Source of the DNA: Devosia geojensis
Lineage (GTDB): Bacteria > Pseudomonadota > Alphaproteobacteria > Rhizobiales > Devosiaceae
Length of the DNA stretch: 64,000 bases
Assembly (NCBI RefSeq): GCF_000969415.1
Contig: NZ_JZEX01000046.1
Coordinates: 1-64,000 of the forward strand
Reading direction: 5' to 3'
Under the pieces are notes generated by a model, which searched no databases, was not told the DNA's origin, and was given only the letters and a program-made list of their open reading frames with translations. Below, one piece after another: positions 25,342 through 33,494 of the stretch (the stretch's first letter is position 1; the number at the start of each line of letters is the position of its first letter). Made by a program: the position numbers and the translations under genes.

Positions 25342-26103
25342 ATGACCGACAACGTCGTCCTCCACGTCGCCGACGTGCACAAGAACTTCGCCGGGCTCCA
25401 TGCCCTCTCCGACATCGACCTGTCGGTCGAGGAGGGCCAGACCCACGCCATCATCGGACCCAACGGAGCCGGCAAGTCGACGCTCCTCAACGTGATCGTC
25501 GGGCGCCTGGCGCCGAGCCGCGGCGCGGTGATCTTCGACGGCATGGTGCTGACCGGACGCAAGCCCTACGAGATCAATCAGATCGGCATCGCCCGTGTCT
25601 TCCAGACGCCCGAGATCTTCCCGGACCTGACGGTCCTGCACAATGTGATGATCCCGGCGCTCTCCAAGCGCGACGGACCCTTCCGCCTCAACATGATGCG
25701 AACACTCGACAGCGAGACCGCCATCCGCCAGGAGGCCGAGGATATCCTTGCCGATGTCGGGCTCCACGAGCGGCGCACGACCCACGCCGGCGCCCTTTCG
25801 CGTGGCGACAAGCGGCGCATGGAACTGGCCATGTGCCTCATCCAGAAGCCGCGCCTGCTGCTCCTCGACGAGCCGACCGCCGGCATGAGCCGGCACGACA
25901 CCAACACCACCATCGAGCTTTTGAAGAAGATCAAGAGCCGCGGCATGACCAAGGTCATCATCGAGCACGACATGCATGTCGTCTTCTCGCTTGCCGACCG
26001 CATATCGGTGCTGGCGGGCGGGCGCATCATCGCCGAGGGCCTGCCCGACGCGGTGCGCGGCGACCCGCGCGTGCGGGAAGCCTATCTCGGAGGGGCGCAT
26101 TGA
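25342..26103 (+). CDS. HAAT ABC transporter ATP-binding protein, LivG-like
   Basis: This is a 253-residue ATPase with Walker A GPNGAGKST, Q-loop in RVFQTPEIFPDL, and Walker B LLLLDEPTAGMS. The signature motif reads LSRGDKRRMELAM rather than LSGGQ, a variant seen in some LivG-like proteins. GGGAGG precedes the ATG at 25342. It overlaps the next ATPase gene at TGATG. Confidence 0.92.
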   Translation: MTDNVVLHVADVHKNFAGLHALSDIDLSVEEGQTHAIIGPNGAGKSTLLNVIVGRLAPSRGAVIFDGMVLTGRKPYEINQIGIARVFQTPEIFPDLTVLHNVMIPALSKRDGPFRLNMMRTLDSETAIRQEAEDILADVGLHERRTTHAGALSRGDKRRMELAMCLIQKPRLLLLDEPTAGMSRHDTNTTIELLKKIKSRGMTKVIIEHDMHVVFSLADRISVLAGGRIIAEGLPDAVRGDPRVREAYLGGAH

Positions 26104-26879
26104 TGGGCGCGATCACCATGGACAATCAGTTCGTCGCAGAAGAATCGCCCGCCGCCGGCGTCGGGGAACAGCCCGCCGAGTTCTTCTCGCTGCGTGATAT
26201 CCATGCCTACTATGGCGAAAGCTACATCGTGCAGGGCGTCTCCTTCGATATTCGCAAGGGTGAGATCCTCGCCCTTCTCGGCCGCAACGGGGCCGGCAAG
26301 ACCTCGACGCTGCGCACCATCGCCCGGCTCGACAATCCGGTGCTGCGCTCCGGTGAGATCTGGATCGAGGGCCGGCCCGTCCATGCGATGAAAGCCTATG
26401 AGGCCGCCCGCGCCGGCATCCAGCTCGTGCCCGAGGATCGCCGCATCATCTCTGGGCTCACGGTCGAGGAAAACCTCACCCTCGCCCAGGTCGCGCCCGG
26501 CAAGGGCTGGGCGCTCGATCGCATCTACCAGCACTTTCCGCGCCTGGCCGAACGGCGCCGGCAGGATGGCGTGACGCTCTCGGGCGGCGAGCAGCAGATG
26601 CTCGCCATCGCCCGCGCGCTCGCCCGCGACATCAAGCTGCTGCTGCTCGACGAGCCCTACGAGGGGCTGGCCCCGGTTATCGTCGAGGAGATCGAGCGGA
26701 TCCTGCATGAGATCAAGCCGCTGGGCATCACCACCATCATCGTCGAGCAGAACGCCATCGCGGCGCTGCGCCTTTCAGACCGGGCGGTGATCCTTGATAC
26801 CGGCGAGGTCGCCTTCGCCGGCACGGCCCGGGAAGTGCTCGATAACGCCGAGCTTCGGCACGAATACCTGGCGATCTGA
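26103..26879 (+). CDS. HAAT ABC transporter ATP-binding protein, LivF-like
   Basis: This is a 258-residue LivF-type ATPase: Walker A GRNGAGKTST, signature TLSGGEQQML, Walker B LLLLDEPYEGLAP and the family-specific IIVEQNAIAALRLSDRAVIL. An N-terminal extension of about 25 residues precedes the first strand; an internal ATG (codon 6) is an alternative start. It completes a five-gene HAAT operon (21752-26879). Confidence 0.92.
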   Translation: MGAITMDNQFVAEESPAAGVGEQPAEFFSLRDIHAYYGESYIVQGVSFDIRKGEILALLGRNGAGKTSTLRTIARLDNPVLRSGEIWIEGRPVHAMKAYEAARAGIQLVPEDRRIISGLTVEENLTLAQVAPGKGWALDRIYQHFPRLAERRRQDGVTLSGGEQQMLAIARALARDIKLLLLDEPYEGLAPVIVEEIERILHEIKPLGITTIIVEQNAIAALRLSDRAVILDTGEVAFAGTAREVLDNAELRHEYLAI

Positions 26880-27013
26880 ACCTCGCCTTCCGCGCACACG
26901 CACCTGTTATCCGCAGGTGGGCAGAATCCGCCGCGTTAACCTTACTTCTTACCTGCCCGTTAACGCATTGCCTTGCATTTGAGGGACCAGTTTTACGTCT
27001 CGCAGGTGCCCCC
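26880..27013. promoter_or_regulatory. Leader of the outer membrane protein gene
   Basis: This 134-bp gap holds a weak CACCTG/CAGGTG hairpin (26901-26919) and two direct copies of CGTTAAC (26934-26940 and 26958-26964). GTTAAC-rich boxes resemble CtrA-type sites of alphaproteobacteria, but the spacing does not match the usual TTAA-N7-TTAA, so this is only suggestive. Confidence 0.3.
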
Positions 27014-27688
27014 ATGAAGTATGCGATTTCCTTGTTCGCCGGTTGCGCGCTTGTCCTGGCCGGTCCCGCGGCGGCGCAGGACCTGAGCTGGACGGGCTCG
27101 TCCTATTATGGCGGCGGCTCCACCTATGACTGGTCGGGCTTTTATGCCGGCATCAACGGCGGCTACGGCTTCGGCACGCTCGAGCAGGAACCCGTCGGCG
27201 TCGGGCCGGATGTCGAAGAGGACATCAACGGCTGGGCGCTCGGCGGCCAGGTCGGCTACAACGTCGACTTCGGCGGCTTCGTCGCCGGCGCCGAGGCGGA
27301 CCTGCAATGGGCCAACATCGGCAACAAGGAAGATCTACCAGGCGACGTCGAGCTGGAATCGCGCATCGATTCCTACGGAACCATCCGCGCCCGCGCCGGC
27401 GCGACCTTCGGCCCCGTGATGCCGTTCGTGACCGGTGGTGTCGCCTATGGCCGCGGCACCGTCGGAACGGTCGACGACAACGACGTCTCCACCACCCAGT
27501 CCAAGACCCATTGGGGCTGGACGGCCGGCCTCGGCCTCGAGGCGGCGGCGACCGAGAACCTGACGTTCAAGGCCGAATACCAGTACGTCCACCTCGGCGC
27601 GCAGACCTACGACACGCTCCCCACCGGCAGCGCCGACGTCACCCACGGCTTCAGCGTCATCCGCGGCGGCGTGAACTACAAGTTCTAG
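27014..27688 (+). CDS. Outer membrane beta-barrel protein, Omp25/porin family
   Basis: This is a 224-residue protein with a signal peptide (MKYAISLFAGCALVLAGPAAAQ) and an eight-stranded barrel pattern typical of Omp25/Omp31-like proteins of Hyphomicrobiales: YDWSGFYAGINGGYGFG, GYNVDFGGFVAGAEADLQW, SYGTIRARAGATFG, GWTAGLGLEAAATENLTFKAEYQYVHLG and a C-terminal GGVNYKF ending in Phe as expected for outer membrane insertion. It is a single-gene unit ending in a repeat shared with the convergent Lrp gene. It probably has a structural surface role. Confidence 0.92.
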   Translation: MKYAISLFAGCALVLAGPAAAQDLSWTGSSYYGGGSTYDWSGFYAGINGGYGFGTLEQEPVGVGPDVEEDINGWALGGQVGYNVDFGGFVAGAEADLQWANIGNKEDLPGDVELESRIDSYGTIRARAGATFGPVMPFVTGGVAYGRGTVGTVDDNDVSTTQSKTHWGWTAGLGLEAAATENLTFKAEYQYVHLGAQTYDTLPTGSADVTHGFSVIRGGVNYKF

Positions 27689-27708
27689 AGCGTTTGCGGC
27701 TTCGCGAA

Positions 27709-27842
27709 GGCCCCCTCACCCGGCCCCTTGCGGGGCCGACCTCTCCCCCGAAGGGAGAGGTGAAGAGGGGCACTTCGCCAGCAAGCCCGCCACCTCTCCC
27801 TTGGGGGAGAGGTCGGCGCGAAGCGCCGGGTGAGGGGGCCTT
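27709..27842. repeat. Palindromic intergenic repeat, family 1, in a convergent gap
   Basis: Two opposed units lie between the plus-strand barrel gene and the minus-strand Lrp gene. They include CCCCTCACCCGGCCCC and the mirrored GGTGAGGGGGCC. A bidirectional terminator role would suit this position. Confidence 0.88.
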
Positions 27843-27855
27843 TGGCACCAGCACC

Positions 27856-28317
27856 TCACACCGGCAACGGCCCATTGTTCTTGACCTCCTCGATCACCGG
27901 ATAGGAGCGCGTCTCGCGCACGCCAGGCAGGCTCAGCAGTACATCGCCGAGGAAAGCGCGGTAGGTCGCCATGTCCTTGAGCCGCGCCTTGACGAGGTAG
28001 TCGAACCCGCCCGAGACCATGTGGCACTCGAGCACCTCCGGCGCGCGGCGCACGGCCGCGGCGAACTTGTCGAAGATGTCGGGCGTCGTCTTGTCGAGCG
28101 AGACCTCGATGAGGACGAGGAGGTCGAGCCCGAGCTTGTGCGGATCGAGCCGCGCCCCGAACCCCGCGATATAGCCGAGGCGCGTCAGGCGCCTGACCCG
28201 GTCGCTCATCGAGGTGGGCGCCAGCCCGATGCGGCTCGCGAGCTCGGCGTTGGAAATACGTCCGTCGACCTGCAGCTCCTTAAGGATCATCCGGTCGATC
28301 TTATCGAGTTCCGCCAT
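27856..28317 (-). CDS. putR: Lrp/AsnC-family regulator, probable PutR
   Basis: This is a 153-residue Lrp-type protein. The N-terminal winged helix (DKIDRMILKELQVDGRISNAELASRIGLAPTSMSDRVRRL) is followed by a RAM effector domain (VLECHMVSGGFDYLVKARLKDMATY). It diverges from putA with about 117 bp between starts, the arrangement known for PutR in Agrobacterium and Rhodobacter, where it activates putA with proline. The symbol rests on this synteny and not on direct similarity testing. Confidence 0.85.
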   Translation of the reverse strand: MAELDKIDRMILKELQVDGRISNAELASRIGLAPTSMSDRVRRLTRLGYIAGFGARLDPHKLGLDLLVLIEVSLDKTTPDIFDKFAAAVRRAPEVLECHMVSGGFDYLVKARLKDMATYRAFLGDVLLSLPGVRETRSYPVIEEVKNNGPLPV

Positions 28318-28341
28318 TTTTACGCCAATATATCGAAGCTG

Positions 28342-28356
28342 CCGTAGAACATACGG
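28342..28356. promoter_or_regulatory. Candidate Lrp/PutR operator before putA
   Basis: CCGTA and TACGG arms (28342-28346, 28352-28356) flank GAACA. The 15-bp size and symmetry match Lrp-family sites and it lies in the divergent putR-putA region, 25 bp from the regulator start. Confidence 0.5.
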
Positions 28357-28434
28357 AATGGACCTGTGTTTCGCAATGGAACTCCGGCCTCGCGGGGCGT
28401 ATTCTGCTCGCAACCAGTTTCCGGACCCCAAGCC

Positions 28435-31400
28435 ATGTCTGCTCTCGCCTCCACGCCGCGCGTGTCCTTCGCCGATTTCCTCGGCCGCAAGCGTCGGGAA
28501 ACGCCGCTGCGCCTTGCCATCGATGCGGCCTACCGCACGCCCGAAACGCAGTGCGTGCCGCCGCTGATCGCTGCGGCGAAAATGCCGCCCGAGACCGCCG
28601 GGAAAATCCGCGCGCTGGCGCTGAAGACGGTCAAGGCCCTGCGGGTCAAGAAGCGGGGCGGGGCAGTCGAGGGACTGATCCACGAATATGCGCTATCGAG
28701 CCAGGAAGGCGTGGCGCTGATGTGCCTTGCCGAGGCGCTGCTGCGTACCCCCGATAATGCCACGCGGGACCGGCTGATCCGCGACAAGATCGCGCCAGGA
28801 GACTGGCAGAGCCACCTCGGTCGCGGCCGCTCCCTCTTCGTCAACGCCGCGACATGGGGCCTGGTAGTGACCGGCAAGCTCGTCTCGCCGGTCGACGATG
28901 AGGGACTATCAAAAGCGCTGACCAGGCTCATCGTCCGCTCGGGCGAGCCGGTGATCCGCGCCGGCGTCAACCTCGCCATGAAGATGATGGGCGAGCAGTT
29001 CGTTTCGGGCGAAACCATCGGCGAGGCGCTGCGCAACGGCCGCGCCATGGAGGCCAGGGGCTTCCGCTATTCCTACGACATGCTGGGCGAGGCGGCGACC
29101 ACCGCCAGGGACGCCGAGCGCTACATGGAGGACTACCGGCAGGCGATCCACGCCATCGGCAAGGCGGCCGAGGGCAAGGGCGTCTATGAAGGTCCCGGCA
29201 TTTCCATCAAGCTCTCGGCGCTGCACCCGCGCTACGCCCGCGCCCAATACGCACGGGTGATGGCGGAGCTGACGCCGCGCGTCGTCGAGCTCGCCCTCCT
29301 CGCTCACTCCTACGACATCGGCCTCAACATCGACGCCGAGGAAGCCGACCGGCTCGATATCTCCCTCGACATCCTCGAAGCGCTCTGCATGGAGCCGAGG
29401 CTCGCCGGCTGGAACGGCATCGGCTTCGTCGTGCAGGCCTATGCCAAGCGCTGCCCGGCCGTGCTCGACTTCGTCATCGATCTTGCCCGCCGCACCGGCC
29501 ACCGGCTGATGGTGCGCCTCGTCAAGGGCGCCTACTGGGACGGCGAGATCAAGCGCGCCCAGCTCGACGGGCTCGCCGACTTTCCGGTCTATACGCGCAA
29601 GGTGCATACCGACGTCGCCTATATCGCCTGCGCGAAAAAGCTGCTGGCAGCGAAGGACGCGGTTTACCCGCAGTTCGCTACCCATAACGCGCAGACCATG
29701 GCGACGATCTACACGCTGGCCGGGCCGGACTACCGTGCCGGCGACTACGAGTTCCAGTGCCTGCATGGCATGGGCGAACCGCTCTACGAGGAAGTGGTGG
29801 GCAAGGCCAAGCTCGATCGGCCGTGCCGCATCTACGCGCCCGTCGGCAGCCACGAGACGCTGCTCGCCTACCTCGTCCGGCGCCTCCTGGAGAACGGCGC
29901 CAACTCCTCCTTCGTCCACCGCATCGCCGACGAGGCGGTTCCGGTCGAGGATCTCGCCCGTGATCCGGCCGAGGAAGCTTCGGCTATCGACCCGCAGGGC
30001 GCGCCGCATCCGCAGATCCGCCTGCCGAGGGACATCCTGGCCGATGGCCGGACCAACTCGCGCGGCATCGACCTTTCCAGTGAGCCGACGCTGCGGCGGC
30101 TGGTCAAGGATTTGAGCGAAAGCGCCTCCGTCGACTGGAGCGCGGTGCCGCTGCTGGGCACCCTCCCTTCTCCCCTCGTGGGAGAAGGTGGTCCGGCGTC
30201 AGCCGGGTCGGATGAGGGGATCGAGGCTCCCAAGTATACCCCTCACCCGCCCTTCGGGCACCCTCTCCCACAAGGGGAGAGGGGAGGGGGGCTCACCACG
30301 AAACGCCTCGTCCACAATCCGGCCGACCGGCGCGACATCGTCGGCACCGTCGAGGAAGCCTGGCCGGAACTTGCCGGCCGGGCGCTGGACGTCGCATCGC
30401 GCGCCGCCGCAGGATGGAATGCCGTTCCGCCCGCCGAGCGCGCCGCGTGCCTCAGGCGTGCGGCCGACGCCATGGAAGGCGAGATGGAAACCCTGATGGG
30501 CATCGCCATCCGCGAGGCCGGCAAGTCGGCGGCCAATGCCGTCTCCGAGGTGCGTGAGGCGGTCGATTTCCTGCGCTACTACGCCGGGCAGGCTGAGCGC
30601 GGGTTCGATGAGACGACACAAGGCATCGGCCCGGTGGTCTGCATCAGTCCGTGGAATTTTCCGCTCGCCATCTTCACCGGCCAGGTCGCTGCCGCGCTGA
30701 TCGCCGGCAATCCGGTCGTTGCAAAACCCTCCGAGGAAACGCCGTTGATTGCCGCCGAGGCCGTGCGCATCCTGCATGCCGCAGGCGTGCCGCGCGAGGT
30801 GCTGCAGATCCTGCCCGGCGACGGCAAGCTTGGGGCCGCGCTCATCGGCGAGCCGCGCATCTGCGGCGTGATGTTCACCGGCTCGACCGAAGTCGCCCGG
30901 TTGATCCGTGGTCAACTCGCAGAGCGCACCCTGCCGGACGGCTCGCCGATCCCGCTCATCGCCGAGACCGGCGGGCAGAACGCGCTCATCGTTGATTCCT
31001 CGGCGCTGACCGAGCAGGTGGTGCTCGACGTCCTCACCTCCGCCTTCGACAGCGCCGGCCAGCGCTGCTCGGCCCTGCGGCTCCTTTGCCTGCAGGAGGA
31101 AGCTGCCGACCGCACCCTCGAGATGCTGAAAGGCGCGCTTGCCGAGCTTTCCGTCGGCAACCCTGAGCGGCTCTCGACCGATATCGGCCCGGTCATAACC
31201 GACGAGGCGCGGAAAACCATCTACGACCACATCGAGGCGATGCGGAGCAGGGGGCACCGCGTCACCAGCCTGCCGCTGCCGGCCGAGACGCGCCACGGGA
31301 CCTTCGTTGCGCCGACGATCATCGAGATCGACGATGTTGCCGAGCTCGGGCGCGAGGTGTTCGGCCCGGTGCTGCACGTGGTGCGGTTCCGGCGCGAAAA

Positions 31401-32208
31401 GCTCGGGGAGCTGATCGGCAAGATCAATGCGCTGGGTTACGCGCTGACCTTCGGCCTCCACACCCGGATCGACACGACCATCGCCGAGGTGACGTCGGCG
31501 GTCGAGGCGGGCAACATCTACATCAACCGCAACCAGATCGGCGCCGTCGTCGGCGTCCAGCCCTTCGGGGGCCACGGGCTTTCCGGCACCGGACCCAAGG
31601 CCGGCGGCCCGCTCTACCTGCGCAGGCTCGTGCGGCAGGCCGGGCAGGACATTCCGGGATTGCCGGCTCGGCGCGCGGCGGATGCCGGGCTCGCGGCTTT
31701 TGCGGACTGGCTCGCGACCGAAGGACGCGCCGAGCTGGCGGATTTCACCCGCATGCTCGGCTTGCATCCGGCTACTGCCGCCAGCATCGAGTTGCCGGGA
31801 CCGGTCGGCGAACGCAACCTCTATCTCACCCGTCCGCGTGGCACCGCTCTGGCGCGCGCCGCAAGCGAAGAGGGCCTCATCCGCCAGCTCGCCGCGATCC
31901 TGGCGACAGGCAACCGGGCGCTTGTCGAAGGGCACAACGGGGTGCTGGCGAAGTTGCCGCCGGCGGTACGCGGGCGGATCGACACCGGGCGCGCCGGGGC
32001 CGGAAAGGTCGCGGCCGTCCTCGTCGAGGGCGACCGGGAAGCGGTGCTGGCGACGAGCCGGGAAGTAGCCGAATGGCCGGGCCCGATCGTCACCGTGCAG
32101 GGTTCGGCCGAAGGACGCTACAACCTGGATCTCCTGGTGGAGGAGGTCTCGATCAGCACCAACACGGCCGCCGCCGGCGGCAATGCGAGTTTGATGGCGC
32201 TGGTTTAG
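28435..32208 (+). CDS. putA: Bifunctional proline dehydrogenase / P5C dehydrogenase PutA (type B)
   Basis: This 1257-residue enzyme oxidises proline to glutamate. It has no N-terminal ribbon-helix-helix, so it is not a DNA-binding PutA. The proline dehydrogenase barrel lies at about 130-480 (SIKLSALHPRYARAQ; MVRLVKGAYWDGEIK). The P5C dehydrogenase lies at about 620-1110 with ISPWNFPLAIFTGQ, ETGGQNALIVD and catalytic Cys878 in SAGQRCSALR. A C-terminal vestigial aldehyde-dehydrogenase-like domain follows, as in Sinorhizobium type-B PutA. Residues about 576-621 are encoded by an intergenic-type repeat inserted in frame between the two catalytic modules. The start at 28435 was chosen because homology begins there. 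Confidence 0.95.
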   Translation: MSALASTPRVSFADFLGRKRRETPLRLAIDAAYRTPETQCVPPLIAAAKMPPETAGKIRALALKTVKALRVKKRGGAVEGLIHEYALSSQEGVALMCLAEALLRTPDNATRDRLIRDKIAPGDWQSHLGRGRSLFVNAATWGLVVTGKLVSPVDDEGLSKALTRLIVRSGEPVIRAGVNLAMKMMGEQFVSGETIGEALRNGRAMEARGFRYSYDMLGEAATTARDAERYMEDYRQAIHAIGKAAEGKGVYEGPGISIKLSALHPRYARAQYARVMAELTPRVVELALLAHSYDIGLNIDAEEADRLDISLDILEALCMEPRLAGWNGIGFVVQAYAKRCPAVLDFVIDLARRTGHRLMVRLVKGAYWDGEIKRAQLDGLADFPVYTRKVHTDVAYIACAKKLLAAKDAVYPQFATHNAQTMATIYTLAGPDYRAGDYEFQCLHGMGEPLYEEVVGKAKLDRPCRIYAPVGSHETLLAYLVRRLLENGANSSFVHRIADEAVPVEDLARDPAEEASAIDPQGAPHPQIRLPRDILADGRTNSRGIDLSSEPTLRRLVKDLSESASVDWSAVPLLGTLPSPLVGEGGPASAGSDEGIEAPKYTPHPPFGHPLPQGERGGGLTTKRLVHNPADRRDIVGTVEEAWPELAGRALDVASRAAAGWNAVPPAERAACLRRAADAMEGEMETLMGIAIREAGKSAANAVSEVREAVDFLRYYAGQAERGFDETTQGIGPVVCISPWNFPLAIFTGQVAAALIAGNPVVAKPSEETPLIAAEAVRILHAAGVPREVLQILPGDGKLGAALIGEPRICGVMFTGSTEVARLIRGQLAERTLPDGSPIPLIAETGGQNALIVDSSALTEQVVLDVLTSAFDSAGQRCSALRLLCLQEEAADRTLEMLKGALAELSVGNPERLSTDIGPVITDEARKTIYDHIEAMRSRGHRVTSLPLPAETRHGTFVAPTIIEIDDVAELGREVFGPVLHVVRFRREKLGELIGKINALGYALTFGLHTRIDTTIAEVTSAVEAGNIYINRNQIGAVVGVQPFGGHGLSGTGPKAGGPLYLRRLVRQAGQDIPGLPARRAADAGLAAFADWLATEGRAELADFTRMLGLHPATAASIELPGPVGERNLYLTRPRGTALARAASEEGLIRQLAAILATGNRALVEGHNGVLAKLPPAVRGRIDTGRAGAGKVAAVLVEGDREAVLATSREVAEWPGPIVTVQGSAEGRYNLDLLVEEVSISTNTAAAGGNASLMALV
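30160..30297 (+). repeat. Palindromic repeat inserted in frame inside putA
   Basis: Opposed blocks CCCTTCTCCCCTCGTGGGAG and CTCTCCCACAAGGGGAGAGG with GGATGAGGGG and CCCCTCACCCGCCCTTCGGG between them match the repeat copies at 16318-16480 and 48951-49106. The reading frame passes straight through, adding about 46 residues rich in Gly, Pro and Ser (SPLVGEGG ... PLPQGERGGG) between the two enzyme domains. Confidence 0.88.
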
Positions 32209-32258
32209 GGGCGGATTGAGCCGAGTGGATGGGCACAATCTTTCCGCACCCACCGGCT

Positions 32259-32400
32259 GTCATCCCGGCGAAGGCCGGGACCCAGCCCTGAGCGCATCAA
32301 CACGCACTGGAAGCGGTGTCGATGTGCCGAATTCATACACCTTGCGGCTGTAGCAGTAATCTCAGGATGGGCCCCGGCCTTCGCCGGGGTGACACCGGGG
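32259..32400. repeat. Family-2 repeat (CCCGGCGAAGGCCGGGACCC) in a convergent gap
   Basis: Inverted ends TCATCCCGGCGAAGGCCGGG and CCCCGGCCTTCGCCGGGGTGA bracket about 80 bp of unrelated sequence between putA (plus) and the amidohydrolase (minus). The same ends recur at 55020-55176. Confidence 0.85.
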
Positions 32401-32427
32401 TTGTGGGTGCGACGGTGCAGCGGACGG

Positions 32428-33261
32428 TCAATGCCCGCCCACCCGATAAAAATGCTCCGCATTCCTGTGCAAGAGCTTGGCCTGCTCGTCCGCACTCGCC
32501 CCGGCGATGATCTGCCTCGTCGCCTCCACCCAGCGGGTGAGGTTGGCGGTCTTGGTGCAGACCGGGTGGTCCGAGCCCCAGACGACCCGGTCCCAGCCGA
32601 AGCTCTCGATGACGTGCTCGGCAAAGGGCCTGAGGTCATCCACCGTCCAGTCGGGGTTGGCGTAGGCGACGATGCCGGAAATCTTGGCGGCAACGTTGGG
32701 GCGCCTGGCGAACTCGGCGATGTAGCTGCGCCACGGGTCGAGGCCTTTACCGGCGACATCGGGCCCGCCGCAATGGTCGAGGATGAACTGCACGTCCGGC
32801 GCCTGGTCGACGAGAGCCATGCCGATGGGCAGCTGGTCGGCCCGCAGGCACAGGTCGAACGACAGCCGGTGGACGGCGAGGCGCCGGATGTTCTCGGCGA
32901 ACAATGGCGTCTGCGAGAGCTCGTCAGGCACTTCGTGCAGGATGCGGCGCAGGCCTCTGACCTGCGGCATGGCCGCGAGCACGTCGAGGAACGCGGGAAA
33001 ATCCGTATTCTCCGGTCGGCAGGCGGCGATGGCGCCGATGACGCGGGGGTGAACCGTCGCAACGAAGCGGGTTTCGGCCAGCATGTCCTTTTCGGCGACG
33101 TCCACTTCCATGTGCAACGCCGATTCGATGCCCAGCGCCTCCGCCTCGGCGAAATAGGCATCGACCGGCCAGGGCTTGTTGATCGCCGGCGCGTTCTCGA
33201 GCCACGGGTAGCTGAACCGGTCGGGGTAGACGAGGTGCAGGTGAGTATCGAGAATGCGCAT
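32428..33261 (-). CDS. Amidohydrolase-family lactonase, L-fuconolactonase-like
   Basis: This is a 277-residue TIM-barrel hydrolase. HxH at residues 7 and 9 (ILDTHLHLVYP), a later DHCGGP and the terminal GSDHP aspartate form the expected metal site of the Amidohydro_2 group, which includes L-fuconolactonase and pyrone-dicarboxylate lactonase. No signal peptide is seen, so it is cytoplasmic. It diverges from an SDR resembling 2-keto-3-deoxy-fuconate dehydrogenase, which favours a sugar-acid lactone as substrate. Fuconate dehydratase and aldolase genes are not in the window. Confidence 0.85.
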   Translation of the reverse strand: MRILDTHLHLVYPDRFSYPWLENAPAINKPWPVDAYFAEAEALGIESALHMEVDVAEKDMLAETRFVATVHPRVIGAIAACRPENTDFPAFLDVLAAMPQVRGLRRILHEVPDELSQTPLFAENIRRLAVHRLSFDLCLRADQLPIGMALVDQAPDVQFILDHCGGPDVAGKGLDPWRSYIAEFARRPNVAAKISGIVAYANPDWTVDDLRPFAEHVIESFGWDRVVWGSDHPVCTKTANLTRWVEATRQIIAGASADEQAKLLHRNAEHFYRVGGH

Positions 33262-33494
33262 GAGTCTCCTCCGTTTCGGGGCGAAAAGAGCACGGGCCCG
33301 GGGGCCCAGGCAAGCCGGCGGCGGCGTTGACGGCGTAAATCCTGCCGGCTAGGTTGCCTGACCACCTGATAGGTGCTCCAAACCCGGCAGGCAATGCCGT
33401 TTCCGCCATGCGCATCGCACCGACCGACCGTCGGCCCTGGCGCGTGAGCCATTGTGGTGCGCCTGTCGCGAGGGAGGAATCGACGGAGGATTTC
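33262..33494. promoter_or_regulatory. Divergent promoter region with inverted repeats
   Basis: No gene is supported. CAGGCAA plus GCCGGC (33307-33319) is mirrored by GCCGGC plus TTGCCTG (33344-33360). Next to it CACCT-GAT-AGGTG (33363-33375) is a compact palindrome. Either could bind a regulator of the lactonase/dehydrogenase pair. Confidence 0.45.

Noticed and set aside
23594-25342. 582-codon minus-strand frame across the two HAAT permeases
   Set aside because: Composition typical of antisense frames of membrane proteins (His/Asp/Glu-rich); no recognisable domain.
26901-26919. Rho-independent terminator after the LivF-like gene
   Set aside because: The stem is only 6 bp and no T-run follows.
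30160-30297. A frameshift or pseudogene in putA caused by the repeat
   Set aside because: The frame is continuous from 28435 to 32208 and both catalytic modules keep their motifs, so the gene looks functional.
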